64,000 nt of DNA from Eubacteriaceae bacterium (GCA_009782515.1 WRIY01000008.1:1-64000); one strand, 5' to 3'; positions 25,117 to 34,578 are shown, numbered from the stretch's first letter. The notes: generated by a model from the sequence alone, not told the origin. Translations and numbers: made by a program.

Positions 25117-26073
25117 TTGGAAAACGCTGATACGCGCTCATATAAACAGGTTTTTGCAGACAGCCTTTACAGCTTTAAGCCTGATGATTACATATGGGGC
25201 TTTTATATGTACGAATCGCTTAAAACATCAGACGGCACTGTGCTTGATTTTGCACGAATAAAAATGGAAGGCATTCAGCCCCTGCTTGAAGCGCTAAAAG
25301 AGCACATAATCACCAAAGCGCTCTCAAGCCGCCCGGTTGGCATCTACGATCCTCTGCGGCCAAAGGAGGCAATAGGCGCTGTTGGCTCAGATGATCCTAT
25401 AGTCAAAGGCGCTTTGGCTGATGCAATGCTATGCATGGACAATGCCCAGGACTGGCAGGCAGAAGAGCTGGAATACTCAGATGCCAAGTGGGCAGGGTAT
25501 GCATTTTACGGGAAGCAGGAAAGTGAAGAAAATTCAGGCAAAAGCGTTTTGATCATGAAAAGGGCCAATCCCATTCAGCCTTTGCTGAAAAGCAGCTTTT
25601 TTGTAAGCAATGGCGAATCCCTGGCCGAGACCAGCGAGAGCATTTTGAAATTTACGCCGGCTCTGGATCTATGCGTAATTGACGGCATGTGCTATTTTTT
25701 TTCAGATGCGCTGGCCAGGGATTTTGACATGCAGGGCAGAGACAGGGCGCAAGCTGTAAAATGCCTTAAAATTATCGAAGAGTCTGGCCTTGTTTCTGAT
25801 ATGCACACCTTTTCAGAAGCAGCTATGAAGCCGAAGAATTCAAAGAAATTCCATGATTTTGATGAAGGCATTTTAAGCCATATCGCAAGAATTGAAATAG
25901 CAGACAGAATAGACTTTTTGCAGAGCTATGGCGTCGCTTTGGACGGAGGCGGCCTGCTTTCTTCATACACAGATGAAGAATGCGCTTACATAATCGATCT
26001 GATCACATCAAGAAGCTGCATAGATCCGCTTGGCAGGCTGTCTTTTGGAAAGATTGCCCCAAGGGAGGCATAA
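25117..26073 (+). CDS. DUF4868-like protein, possible orphan KwaB homologue
   Basis: The 318-residue soluble protein has an overall pattern resembling DUF4868 (KwaB of the Kiwa anti-phage system). The N-terminal half has IWGFYMYESLKTSDGTVLDFARI. A middle strand region follows (ILKFTPALDLCVIDGMCYFFSD), then helices beginning DFDMQGRDRAQAVKCLKIIEESGLVSDMHTF. The C-terminal winged-helix-like part has SYTDEECAYIIDLIT. No KwaA-like membrane gene is adjacent. A GTG at 25105 is possible, but GTGAGG then lies in front of the TTG at 25117, the better start. The promoter is TTGGCA-19-TATAAT (25056-25086). The family call is tentative. Confidence 0.45.
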   Translation: MENADTRSYKQVFADSLYSFKPDDYIWGFYMYESLKTSDGTVLDFARIKMEGIQPLLEALKEHIITKALSSRPVGIYDPLRPKEAIGAVGSDDPIVKGALADAMLCMDNAQDWQAEELEYSDAKWAGYAFYGKQESEENSGKSVLIMKRANPIQPLLKSSFFVSNGESLAETSESILKFTPALDLCVIDGMCYFFSDALARDFDMQGRDRAQAVKCLKIIEESGLVSDMHTFSEAAMKPKNSKKFHDFDEGILSHIARIEIADRIDFLQSYGVALDGGGLLSSYTDEECAYIIDLITSRSCIDPLGRLSFGKIAPREA

Positions 26074-26232
26074 ATTTAGTGCGCTGCAACGGGAATTTGG
26101 GCATAAAGAATTGCTCAAATTCCTTGATTCCGGCTTTATGCAACTAAAAGAAAGCAGTGCTTTGCCAAGGCGGCGCGCCAGGCAATTCGCCTTATAGCTG
26201 ATTGCATTTAATTTGAGCGCCTCCCGGCAGTT

Positions 26233-26421
26233 TTAGTCTTCGCTCTCAAGCTCTTCCTTGCCAACATCCATCCATTGGTACAGCTCATCTAAGCAGTCTC
26301 TGCATAAATCAGCCCTAAGCCTCGGAACGCCGCGAAGCAGAAGGGACTTGCGGGCAAAGATCGATGTTAAGCCCGAATCGATATTATTGCCGCAGCGGTC
26401 GCATTTTCGGATTATTGCCAT
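26233..26421 (-). CDS. Small zinc-ribbon protein
   Basis: The 62-residue protein has two CxxC pairs (CDRCG near residue 8 and CRDC near residue 42), as in small zinc-ribbon proteins of Bacillota. AGGAGGGCGT precedes the ATG at 26421. A longer in-frame start at 26451 would overlap the next gene. It is probably co-transcribed with the gene at 26448-26840. Function unknown. Confidence 0.6.
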   Translation of the reverse strand: MAIIRKCDRCGNNIDSGLTSIFARKSLLLRGVPRLRADLCRDCLDELYQWMDVGKEELESED

Positions 26422-26447
26422 ACGCCCTCCTAATTTTTCAGATGAAA

Positions 26448-26840
26448 TCATAGCTTTGCTTCGATATCCAGCGCATATTTCTCCTCGTATATCTCAGCTT
26501 CGCCTTTGTACGTAAATATGCCTTCTGTGATATCTATAGCTCCTGTAAGCTCAATATCGCCTGAAAATTCAAGGCCAACATCGCACCTTGACTTAAAGCC
26601 AATGTTTACTTGGGCTTTGTAGCTATTGCCATCCTTTAAAACCGGGGCGTTGATGAGGTAAAAATCAGGCAGGCTGATCGGATAGTACCGAAACTCAAAA
26701 GCCTCCTGCCCTTTCAAGCTTTCAAAAGCATTCTCATCGCCAATAATTTCGAGCTTATGTATTTTTAAGTTTTCTAAATCCAGCTCGCATTCACAGCTGC
26801 CAATGCCAAAGTCGGATTCCCCTATTATAAATTTTCCCAT
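26448..26840 (-). CDS. Hypothetical protein, 130 aa, beta-rich
   Basis: I do not recognise it. The sequence alternates strand-like segments (CECELDLENLKIHKLEIIG, DVGLEFSGDIELTGAIDI, IFTYKGEAEIYEEKYALDIEA) with no signal peptide or membrane helix. The first codons and upstream region were copied in the nearby tandem duplication (remnant at about 27862-27925). The small zinc-ribbon gene follows on the same strand. Confidence 0.55.
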   Translation of the reverse strand: MGKFIIGESDFGIGSCECELDLENLKIHKLEIIGDENAFESLKGQEAFEFRYYPISLPDFYLINAPVLKDGNSYKAQVNIGFKSRCDVGLEFSGDIELTGAIDITEGIFTYKGEAEIYEEKYALDIEAKL

Positions 26841-27092
26841 ATCGCCTGCTTCCCTTTTTTCTTATTATTGCTCGATTGTTCCTTAGCATATAAGGCATAT
26901 ATAGCGTATATAGATAGTATAAACATTCGCAGCCGATATGGAAGACAGAAACGAAATGTTCTAAAATTACACAATATCCCGCATATACCTTCCATATATT
27001 CCGTAATTAGCTATAATGTTTTGTTATACTAAGTTTTGGCTAACCGCATTTCATTTGTTGTATAATAAAGTGAGGATTGGAGGAATGCTTTC

Positions 27093-27776
27093 ATGGATAG
27101 AACTTCGATAAAAGCAAAAGCGAGGCAAATTGTAAAAGCCAATTTTGCTAAGCTGTTAGTGCCGTTAGGCATAAATGCTGTTGCTTATATAATAATAATG
27201 TCTGTGGTGCCGAATCTGCTTGGCTCGCGCGGCATATTGTTTATGGATTCAAGCTTCATGGGCGGAGTTGAGTATTATATTACAAATGCAAAAGGCTTCT
27301 TGTATTCCTACTTTGCACAAGCCCCTCTTGCTATGCTCAATGTTGCTTTTTACTCCTACTGCCTGCAGCTTGTCAGGTACAGAAGCGCCACTCTGAAAGA
27401 CTACTTCAGGGCGTTTCGCAGCAAATGGCTCACAGCTGCCCTGGTCGGGTGCCTTACAGAGATCCTTATCAGCATAGGGCTGGCATTTTTGATTGTGCCG
27501 GGTATATACCTCTTGCTGGGGTTTTCTATGACACTGATATTGGTTGCCGATCGCCACACGACAAACGTTTTGGAGATCCTGGCTGAATCTCTTAAGCTGA
27601 TGAGGGGCTATATGCTTGACATGTTTGTATTTGTGCTAAGCTTCTTTGGCTGGGCGCTGCTCGCCGGCATTACTTTTGGCCTTGGGGCAATTTGGCTTAT
27701 CCCGTACATGAGCGTTGCAAATGTGCTTTATTACGAGGAGCTTCGCAACAAAGCCCACTTCGGGGAGGCTTCTTAA
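27093..27776 (+). CDS. DUF975 family membrane protein, copy 1
   Basis: The 227-residue integral membrane protein begins MDRTSIKAKARQIVKANFAKLL, typical of DUF975. It has about five or six hydrophobic helices and the conserved segment DYFRAFRSKWLTAALVG. The ending IPYMSVANVLYYEELRNKA is also family-like. GGAGGAATGCTTTC precedes the ATG. The role of the family is unknown. This copy and the next are more than 85 percent identical by eye. Confidence 0.85.
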   Translation: MDRTSIKAKARQIVKANFAKLLVPLGINAVAYIIIMSVVPNLLGSRGILFMDSSFMGGVEYYITNAKGFLYSYFAQAPLAMLNVAFYSYCLQLVRYRSATLKDYFRAFRSKWLTAALVGCLTEILISIGLAFLIVPGIYLLLGFSMTLILVADRHTTNVLEILAESLKLMRGYMLDMFVFVLSFFGWALLAGITFGLGAIWLIPYMSVANVLYYEELRNKAHFGEAS

Positions 27777-27999
27777 TCGAAGCAATGCCAGGTAGCCTGC
27801 ATTAGCATTAGCCCTGCTTAACCGGTTATTTTTGCAGGCGCCAAAGGAAATCAAAAGCCGGATTCCCCTATTATGAATTTTCCCATATCGCCTGCTTCCC
27901 TTTTTTCTTATTGTTGCTCGATATGTTTTGTTGTGCCAACTTTTGGCCGACTGCATTTCATTTGTTGAATAATAAAGTGAGGACTGGAGGAATGCTTTC

Positions 28000-28683
28000 A
28001 TGGATAGAACTGCGATAAAAGCAAAAGCGAGGCAAATTGTAAAAACCAATTTTACAAAGCTGTTAGTGCCTTTAGGCATACACGCTCTTGCTTATGTAAT
28101 AATAATGTCTTTTCTGCCGTATTTGTTTGGCTCGCGCGGCATATTATTTTTGGATCTAAGCTTCATGGACGGAATTGAGCATTATGTTCCCAACGCAAAA
28201 GGCTTCTTTTATTCCTACTGTGCACAAGCCCCTCTTGCTGTGCTCAAAGTTGCTTTCTATTCCTACTGCCTGCAGCTTGTCAGGTACAGAAGCGCTACTC
28301 TGAAAGACTACTTCAGGGCGATTCGCAGCAAATATCTCACGGCTGCCCTGATTGGGTGCCTTACAGAGGTACTTATCCCCATAGGGCTGGCATTTTTAAT
28401 TGTCCCGGGCATATACCTCTTGTTGGGGTTTTCTATGGCACTGATATTGGTTGCCGATCGCCACACTACAAACGTTTTGGAGATCCTTGCTGAATCTCTT
28501 AAGCTGATGAGGGGCTATATGCTTGACATGTTTGTATTTATGTTAAGCTTCTCTGGCTGGGCGCTGCTCGCCGGCATTACTTTTGGCCTTGGGGCAATTT
28601 GGCTTATCCCATACATGAGCGTTGCAACTGTGCTTTATTACGAGGAGCTTCGAAATAAAGCACACTTCGGGGTCGCTTCATAA
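28000..28683 (+). CDS. DUF975 family membrane protein, copy 2
   Basis: A tandem copy of the preceding gene, same length, with substitutions spread along the sequence (for example MSVVPNLLGSR versus MSFLPYLFGSR). The frame is preserved throughout, so both copies appear to be under selection. It has the same ribosome site and a nearly identical promoter region. A strong terminator follows. Confidence 0.85.
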   Translation: MDRTAIKAKARQIVKTNFTKLLVPLGIHALAYVIIMSFLPYLFGSRGILFLDLSFMDGIEHYVPNAKGFFYSYCAQAPLAVLKVAFYSYCLQLVRYRSATLKDYFRAIRSKYLTAALIGCLTEVLIPIGLAFLIVPGIYLLLGFSMALILVADRHTTNVLEILAESLKLMRGYMLDMFVFMLSFSGWALLAGITFGLGAIWLIPYMSVATVLYYEELRNKAHFGVAS

Positions 28684-28752
28684 GCGAATGCTATGCCAAG
28701 CAGCCTGCGTTAGCGCTGCTTGCCCGGTTCTCTTTTATCACTAGAGGAAATC

Positions 28753-28792
28753 AAAAGCAGGGCGCAATTATTAATTGCATCCTGCTTTTTTA
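28753..28792 (+). terminator. Terminator after the DUF975 pair
   Basis: AAGCAGG and CCTGCTT enclose a second pairing, GCAATT/AATTGC, and are followed by TTTTTTA. The rest of the 28684-29149 spacer holds only the leader of the next gene. Confidence 0.85.
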
Positions 28793-29149
28793 TGCTTGCA
28801 GGCAAAAAACTGCGCTTCAGCCTTAATCAGGCTTAATCAGGCTAACAGGCAAAAATTGTATAAGCATTTGAAAATAAGGCCTTTAAGCAAGTGCATTTTC
28901 CTGCGCCTGCAGAGCGCATTCCGATTTTTATTTTTCCGGCTAAACTCTCATAATGTATAGATTAGGCAGCAATACACCTACACCTTGTATCAACTCCCCG
29001 GTATCTGCCCAATATAATCAACAACTTGAAATAATAACAAAAAATACCGTTTAATGCCATATTAATGGCACATTAATACAGAATTTGCATGGCATTGAGT
29101 TACAAAGGTGTTACAATCTAACATATAAGGAAAATTGGAGTAAAAAACA

Positions 29150-31132
29150 ATGCCACTAAAGAAAAAAGCTATAATTGCAGCATTAGCAATAATATGCATA
29201 CTGCCAAAAGCTATATCGGCAGCGGCAGCCGATAAGCCGGAGCTAAAAGAAAAGAGCGTTTCCACTACAGCCATAGCGCTTAAGTGGGAAGGCCTGGACG
29301 GTTATGGCGGCTATGAAGTGTATAAATCAGAAAAATCTGCTGATGAAGGCTACAGTATGATTATCGACTGTGAAAGCCTTGAGTGCATAGAGCGGGGCTT
29401 GAAGGTAGGGGAGCCTTATTGGTTTAAGGTGCGCGCTTACAGGGAAAAGGGCGGCGATATCGAATACAGCGAGTATTCTGAGCCGGTTAAGATTCATGCA
29501 AGGCCCGGCAAAACGTCGCTTAGCAGCGCCCAGGCAAAAGTGGAGAACTGCATATCCCTGGTTTTGCGCGAGATAGAGGGCGATGTTTCATATGAGATCC
29601 AAAGAAGAGAGGCCGGAGGCGAGTTCGAAACGATAGTCTCAACAAAGGGCCTCAGCTACCAGGACGGAAGCGTAAAAGCTGACGCTGCTTATGAATACAG
29701 GGCAAGAGCGGTTGCCAAGCCCTCTTCAGGGGAGGATGTGCATGGCGACTATTCAGAAATTTTCAGCGCCAGCATCATGCCAATGGCAGTGCCGATTCAG
29801 CTTAGCAGCGTTAAGAAGCATGAAGCGGTTATAACAATTAAGGACGGCACATATACAGGCGTAAACGGCGTTGAGCTGTACCGAAAGCTTCCGAAGCCGG
29901 ATGGCGGGGAAGATGTCGTATTCCTCGGCGAGTTTGACCTCGAATCAGCTGTAATCGTCGATTCAAAATTGGAAAGCGCAACAGAATATACTTACATGTC
30001 CAAAACGTATGCTTTAAGCGACCTGGGCGACAAAATACCCGGAATGTATTCCGAGCCGCTTGTTGTTGCCACACTGGTGCCGGCAAGCAGCGATCCCTTT
30101 GTAAACACTGCAGCCCAGCTAAGCGTCGACTTAATTCAGCTGACAGCGTCAAATGACCAAAACACTGTCATTTCGGCAATATCTTTGCTTCCGACGCTGG
30201 CAGTTGCGATGAACACTGCTGAAAATGAAACAAAAGGGCAAATACTTACGGCGTTGACACACGATATGGATTGCGATGAGCTAAGCGGCAGAATAGCTGA
30301 GTTTAGCGCTTCAAACATTGAAAACTCAGGCGCAAACATGCGCCAGTCTATTCTTATCCCGGCGAAAAGCAGCTGGGAAAGCGCTTTGGAAGAGGAGGGC
30401 ATCAGCATTCAAAGCGCTGAGCTTATGCCCTCTAAAAAAGCTTCTGCAATCGCAAATGACAATATAAATTCCTCTCCTGACCCGAGCACCGACAAAGATG
30501 CCCTTGCTATAGTAAACTCAGCTGCTTTTGACTCGGCATGGGCTACCCCTTATTCGAACACTGACATTGTCAAGGGCGCCTTTTATTCGCACGATGGCAG
30601 CGAGCATGAATGCCTGTATATGCTCTCAACTGAAGAGGCATACCTAAACGACGGAAGCGCTGTCGGGTTTGTTAAGCCGTATGCTGACGGCAAGCATTCG
30701 TTTGCCGCTCTCATGCCAAATGAGAACATTCGAATCGATGAGTACATACGGGGCTTAAACGGAGACAAGCTGCTTGAGGCGCTGCAGGGAGCAACACAGG
30801 AAACGCTTCTTGTAGAGGTGCCGAAATTCTCAGCAACCACTAAAGCTGACATGAACGGCGCTTTGCAAAGCCTCGGCATTACAGATGCCTTTGATCCGGG
30901 CAAAGCCAGCTTTTCAGGGCAGTCCGGCGGGATATATATTGGCGAAATAGTAAATACTGCCACAATATCAATAGATGAGTGCGGCTATATGGCTGTAAAG
31001 CACGGCTCAAAAAATGGCATCAGCGTTTCCAAAGACAAGTATATAAAGCTTGACAAGCCATTTGTTTACATGGTTATTGACAATGAGACGAATATCCCGC
31101 TGATTATCGGCATTTGCCTTCTCGCGGGCTGA
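29150..31132 (+). CDS. Secreted fibronectin type III - serpin protein
   Basis: The 660-residue protein has a signal peptide (MPLKKKAIIAALAII..., cleavage near AAAA). Three FN3-like domains (about 30-125, 125-210 and 215-325) precede a serpin-like domain (about 330-660). Serpin landmarks are NTVISAISLLPTLAVAMNTAENETKGQIL, AIVNSAAFDSAWATPY, SLGITDAFDPGKASFSGQSG and FVYMVIDNETNIPLIIGICL. The reactive-loop hinge, normally GTEAAAAT-like, reads CGYMAVKHGSKNG, and the loop is short. The domain is about 40 residues below the usual size. Inhibitory action is therefore doubtful. It probably acts at the cell surface, but no anchor is seen. Confidence 0.8.
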   Translation: MPLKKKAIIAALAIICILPKAISAAAADKPELKEKSVSTTAIALKWEGLDGYGGYEVYKSEKSADEGYSMIIDCESLECIERGLKVGEPYWFKVRAYREKGGDIEYSEYSEPVKIHARPGKTSLSSAQAKVENCISLVLREIEGDVSYEIQRREAGGEFETIVSTKGLSYQDGSVKADAAYEYRARAVAKPSSGEDVHGDYSEIFSASIMPMAVPIQLSSVKKHEAVITIKDGTYTGVNGVELYRKLPKPDGGEDVVFLGEFDLESAVIVDSKLESATEYTYMSKTYALSDLGDKIPGMYSEPLVVATLVPASSDPFVNTAAQLSVDLIQLTASNDQNTVISAISLLPTLAVAMNTAENETKGQILTALTHDMDCDELSGRIAEFSASNIENSGANMRQSILIPAKSSWESALEEEGISIQSAELMPSKKASAIANDNINSSPDPSTDKDALAIVNSAAFDSAWATPYSNTDIVKGAFYSHDGSEHECLYMLSTEEAYLNDGSAVGFVKPYADGKHSFAALMPNENIRIDEYIRGLNGDKLLEALQGATQETLLVEVPKFSATTKADMNGALQSLGITDAFDPGKASFSGQSGGIYIGEIVNTATISIDECGYMAVKHGSKNGISVSKDKYIKLDKPFVYMVIDNETNIPLIIGICLLAG

Positions 31133-31137
31133 CAGCC

Positions 31138-31338
31138 TTACCGCTGGCCGGTGTGCCTTATAAAGCGCCTGAAGGCAATTGCTTCAGCAGCAATTGCCCC
31201 AACTGTGAGAGCCCATTGCGAACTGAGCGGCAGATTTGCGCTGTATGCGCTAATGCCTAAGGCGGAGCGGGCCAGCATGAGGTATAAGCACAACAAATAG
31301 CTGCACATAGCAGCAACAAGCTTCCTTTTTTTCATCAT
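31138..31338 (-). CDS. Small two-helix membrane protein (doubtful)
   Basis: The 66-residue frame begins MMKKRKLVAAMCSYLLCLYL and has two hydrophobic segments and a basic tail. No good ribosome site is present, and I do not recognise it. It is convergent with the serpin gene with a gap of only 5 nt. Confidence 0.35.
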   Translation of the reverse strand: MMKKRKLVAAMCSYLLCLYLMLARSALGISAYSANLPLSSQWALTVGAIAAEAIAFRRFIRHTGQR

Positions 31339-31496
31339 AGCGCCAACTTTTTGTTTTATGCGGGTATTATAGGCAATAATACCCGAAGTTTTTGTCGGCA
31401 TTTGCATATGCTGGCATAAAGTGAAGCCCCGTGGCGCCTGGTGCCTAAAGCTGTCAACAGCTTTTAGTGCGCTATGCGGGCAATTTTGTATAGATG

Positions 31497-31525
31497 TTTA
31501 CACAGCAGGGCAAAAGTGATAAAAT
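31497..31525 (+). promoter_or_regulatory. Candidate promoter of rpsO
   Basis: TTTACA (31497-31502) and TAAAAT (31520-31525) have a 17-bp spacer. The leader of about 80 nt contains CGGGGTGCTCGCTTGTTCC, where S15 autoregulation could act, although I cannot show a defined site. Confidence 0.55.
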
Positions 31526-31606
31526 TAGTTTCATTGACTACCTCACTCGGGGTGCTCGCTTGTTCCGGCGGCATGCGCGAGTGCAGGCGAATATATTGGA
31601 GGAATA

Positions 31607-31876
31607 ATGTATTTAGGCAAAGAAGAAAAACTGGCCATTATCACAGAGCACCAAATGCACGAAGGTGATACAGGCTCTACCGAAGTGCAGGTTGCGATTC
31701 TAACAAAAAGGATCAACCACTTAAACGAACACCTTAAAGTACACCCGAAAGACCACCATTCACGCAGAGGCTTGCTCAAGATGGTAGGGCGGCGCAGAAG
31801 GCTCCTTGATTACCTTATGAAGGAAGACATCAACCGCTACAGGGCCATTATTGCAAAGCTTAATCTACGAAAGTAA
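31607..31876 (+). CDS. rpsO: Ribosomal protein S15
   Basis: The 89-residue product matches S15 throughout: [45 protein letters not shown] and [13 protein letters not shown]. It binds 16S rRNA in the platform of the 30S subunit. GGAGGAATA precedes the ATG. It lies in the usual rpsO-pnp order with an intervening terminator. Confidence 0.97.
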   Translation: MYLGKEEKLAIITEHQMHEGDTGSTEVQVAILTKRINHLNEHLKVHPKDHHSRRGLLKMVGRRRRLLDYLMKEDINRYRAIIAKLNLRK

Positions 31877-31883
31877 AAACATG

Positions 31884-31918
31884 GCAATATTAGGCTTAGC
31901 AGCTTAATATTGCTTTTT
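31884..31918 (+). terminator. Terminator between rpsO and pnp
   Basis: Perfect 9-bp stem GCAATATTA / TAATATTGC followed by TTTTT. pnp may thus be expressed by read-through or from its own promoter. Confidence 0.8.
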
Positions 31919-32028
31919 AAATTTAGCGGCAAGGGTGAGCATAAGGGTTTTGATATGCGAAGCAGCATGCTGTGCATACCTGAATCTTTAGCGCTTGCCC
32001 CACCAGCCGCTGCTTATACGGAGGAAGT

Positions 32029-34101
32029 ATGAAGAAAGTTTTTTCGCGCGAATTCTTTGGCCAGGAGCTATCGGTCGAAGTAGGCGAGCTTGCGCAGCTC
32101 GCAAACGGCTCTGTATTCGTCTCATATGGCGATACGCAGGTCCTCGTAACTGCTACCATGTCTAAAGACGCGGTTTCCGGCATTGACTATTTTCCGCTGT
32201 CTGTAAACTATGAAGAGAAAATGTACGCTGTCGGCAAGATACCTGGTGGGTTTTTGCGCAGGGAGGGCAGGGCTTCCGAAAAAGCCACGCTGTCAGCCCG
32301 CTTAATCGACAGGCCGCTAAGGCCGCTGTTTGACAAAGGCTTCCGCAATGATGTGCAAGTAATTATTACAGTTGTAAGCGTGGCATACGATGCCCTTCCC
32401 GAATTCGCAGGGCTTTTCGGCGCGTCGCTTGCAGTATGCATATCCGACATACCGTTTGACGGACCGGCTGCCGGCGTTCATATCGGCATGATTGACGGGG
32501 AGATAGTGATCAACCCGAATTCAGAGCAAAGAGAGGCCTCATCGCTTGATCTGGTTGTTGCCGGAACAGAGGAAGGCGTATTAATGGTAGAAGCAGGGGC
32601 AAACGAGGTTGTTGAGAAAACAATGATCGATGCGATCCTGCAAGCCCACGAAGCTATCAAAGGATTGGTTGAATTCCAAAAAGACATAATAGCTGAGATA
32701 GGCAAGGAAAAGAAGGATCTGAAGTACTACAGGCCCAGCGAAGAAGTGGAAAATGCGATGTATGATGAAGCATACGATCGCTTAAAAGGCTGCTTCGGGT
32801 TCCCTGACAAAGCCAGGCGGGATGAGCTGATTGACGAAGCCCAGGATGAAATCCTGCAAAAGTATTTGGAAGAGTTCCCGGATAGCAAGCAGGATATAAA
32901 GGAACTTATAGACAAAGCTATGAAGGCTATTGTCAGGGACATGATAGTCTTTGAGAAAAAACGCCCTGACGGCAGGGATATAGACGAAATAAGGCCGATA
33001 ACATGCGAAGCAGGCAAGCTGGCAAGAGTGCATGGCTCAGGCCTGTTCACCAGAGGCCAAACCCAGATTCTCACCGCTGTAACCCTCGGGGCGCTAAGGG
33101 ACAGCCAAATAATCGACAACCTGACAGAGGAAGAGTCCAAGCGCTATATGCACCAATACAACTTTCCGCCTTATTCTACCGGAGAGACCGGCCCGATACG
33201 CGGCCCCGGCAGAAGGGAGATAGGCCATGGGGCTCTTGCAGAGAGAGCTCTTGATCCGGTGATTCCTGAAATTGATGATTTCCCGTATACAATACGCGTC
33301 GTCAGCGAAGCCCTCTCTTCCAACGGATCGACCTCAATGGGATCCGTGTGCGGATCAACGCTTGCGCTTATGGATGCAGGCGTGCCGATAAAGGCTGCTG
33401 TTGCCGGCATCGCCATGGGCCTTATAAAAGAGGAAACCGACTTTACTGTGCTTACTGACATCCAGGGCGTTGAAGACTTTTATGGCGACATGGACTTTAA
33501 AGTAGCCGGAACCTCAAGAGGCATAACGGCCATACAAATGGACATTAAGATCCACGGAATCGATGAAGCTATACTCACGCAAGCCTTAAACCAGGCATAT
33601 AGCGGCAGGATGTTTATCCTCAAAAAGATGCTTGACGAGATTCCTGAACCCAGGGAAGACCTCAAAGAGTTTGCCCCGAGAATCATCACGATGGAAATCC
33701 CTGTGGACAAAATTCGTGAAGTCATTGGAACCGGCGGCAAAGTTATAAATAAAATCATTGAAGAGACCGGCGTAAAAATTGATATAATGGAAGACGGCAA
33801 GGTATATATCGGCTCGCCAAACCTTGGACAGGCAGATGCTGCAAGAGAAATTATTCTTGGAATTATCAGGGAAATAGAAGTGGGCGACACCTTTACCGGC
33901 AAGGTTACCCGCATTATGACTTTTGGAGCGTTTGTTGAGCTGGCCAATGGCAAAGAGGGCCTTGTGCATATATCAAAATTCCCGAGGCGTCTAAAAAAAG
34001 TCGAAGATGCTGTAAAGGTGGGCGATCTTTGCGAAGTGCGGGTTACAAAGAACGAAGACGGAAAAATAGACCTCGTGTGCACGAAAATTATTAAGCAGTG
34101 A
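32029..34101 (+). CDS. pnp: Polyribonucleotide nucleotidyltransferase (PNPase)
   Basis: The 690-residue phosphorolytic 3'-5' exoribonuclease has two RNase PH domains (about 10-210 and 310-540) around a helical linker. A KH domain (EVIGTGGKVINKIIEETGVKIDI, from about 565) and an S1 domain (GDTFTGKVTRIMTFGAFVEL, 620-690) follow. Second-PH-domain signatures include GSGLFTRGQTQ, SSNGSTSMGSVCGSTLALMDAGVP and ILTDIQG-type VLTDIQGVEDFYGDMDFK. GGAGGAAGT precedes the ATG. The gene is coupled to dut by a GTGA overlap. Confidence 0.97.
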   Translation: MKKVFSREFFGQELSVEVGELAQLANGSVFVSYGDTQVLVTATMSKDAVSGIDYFPLSVNYEEKMYAVGKIPGGFLRREGRASEKATLSARLIDRPLRPLFDKGFRNDVQVIITVVSVAYDALPEFAGLFGASLAVCISDIPFDGPAAGVHIGMIDGEIVINPNSEQREASSLDLVVAGTEEGVLMVEAGANEVVEKTMIDAILQAHEAIKGLVEFQKDIIAEIGKEKKDLKYYRPSEEVENAMYDEAYDRLKGCFGFPDKARRDELIDEAQDEILQKYLEEFPDSKQDIKELIDKAMKAIVRDMIVFEKKRPDGRDIDEIRPITCEAGKLARVHGSGLFTRGQTQILTAVTLGALRDSQIIDNLTEEESKRYMHQYNFPPYSTGETGPIRGPGRREIGHGALAERALDPVIPEIDDFPYTIRVVSEALSSNGSTSMGSVCGSTLALMDAGVPIKAAVAGIAMGLIKEETDFTVLTDIQGVEDFYGDMDFKVAGTSRGITAIQMDIKIHGIDEAILTQALNQAYSGRMFILKKMLDEIPEPREDLKEFAPRIITMEIPVDKIREVIGTGGKVINKIIEETGVKIDIMEDGKVYIGSPNLGQADAAREIILGIIREIEVGDTFTGKVTRIMTFGAFVELANGKEGLVHISKFPRRLKKVEDAVKVGDLCEVRVTKNEDGKIDLVCTKIIKQ

Positions 34102-34532
34102 TAACAGTTAAGATATTGGCGCTTAAGAGCGGGGATGCCCCTTTGTACAAAACAGCAGGCTCAAGCGGCGCTGACTTGAAAGCCGGCATCGAAAGCGCTC
34201 TTACAGTCAAGCCGTCTGAGATTGCCCTTGTCCCGACAGGAGTTTTCATTGAGATTCCTGATGGATATGAGGGCCAGATACGCTCAAGGAGCGGCCTGAG
34301 CCTGAAAGGCATCGTGGTAGCCAATGGCATCGGCACTATTGACTCTGACTACAGGGGAGAGCTGAAAGTGGCCATTGCCAATATCTCAAGCGAAGAATAT
34401 ACCATAGAGCCGAATGAGCGGATTGCCCAAATAGTTTTTGCCAAAGTTGAGAGAGCGCAGTTCGAGCTTGCAAGCGAGCTCTCAGAAACAAGCCGAAGCG
34501 ACGGAGGCTTTGGCCATACAGGAGCGCAGTAG
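34098..34532 (+). CDS. dut: dUTP pyrophosphatase
   Basis: The 144-residue trimeric dUTPase hydrolyses dUTP to dUMP, keeping uracil out of DNA. The five motifs are visible: SSGADLKAG, PTGVFIEIP, RSRSGLSLKGI, ANGIGTIDSDYRGEL and the C-terminal RSDGGFGHTG arm. The GTG start overlaps the pnp stop by 4 nt, so it is translationally coupled. In motif 1 the usual AGYDL is SGADL, a known variant. Confidence 0.92.
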   Translation: MITVKILALKSGDAPLYKTAGSSGADLKAGIESALTVKPSEIALVPTGVFIEIPDGYEGQIRSRSGLSLKGIVVANGIGTIDSDYRGELKVAIANISSEEYTIEPNERIAQIVFAKVERAQFELASELSETSRSDGGFGHTGAQ

Positions 34533-34578
34533 TTCTTTTGCCTGAGTGCATTTGCATAAGCTGTAGGGGAGGCTGTGT

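Larger units (their letters stand above)
26815..28693. repeat. Tandem duplication covering the DUF975 gene
   Basis: Unit 1 runs from about 26815 (start of the minus-strand 130-aa gene) through 27776. Unit 2 runs from about 27862 to 28683. The upstream pieces match (GATTCCCCTATTAT, CATATCGCCTGCTTCCC), as do the promoter/ribosome-site pieces (AATAAAGTGAGGA, GGAGGAATGCTTTCATGG) and the genes. Unit 2 lacks about 120 bp of the unit-1 spacer. The flanks after each gene also share GGAAATCAAAAGC. Confidence 0.85.
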
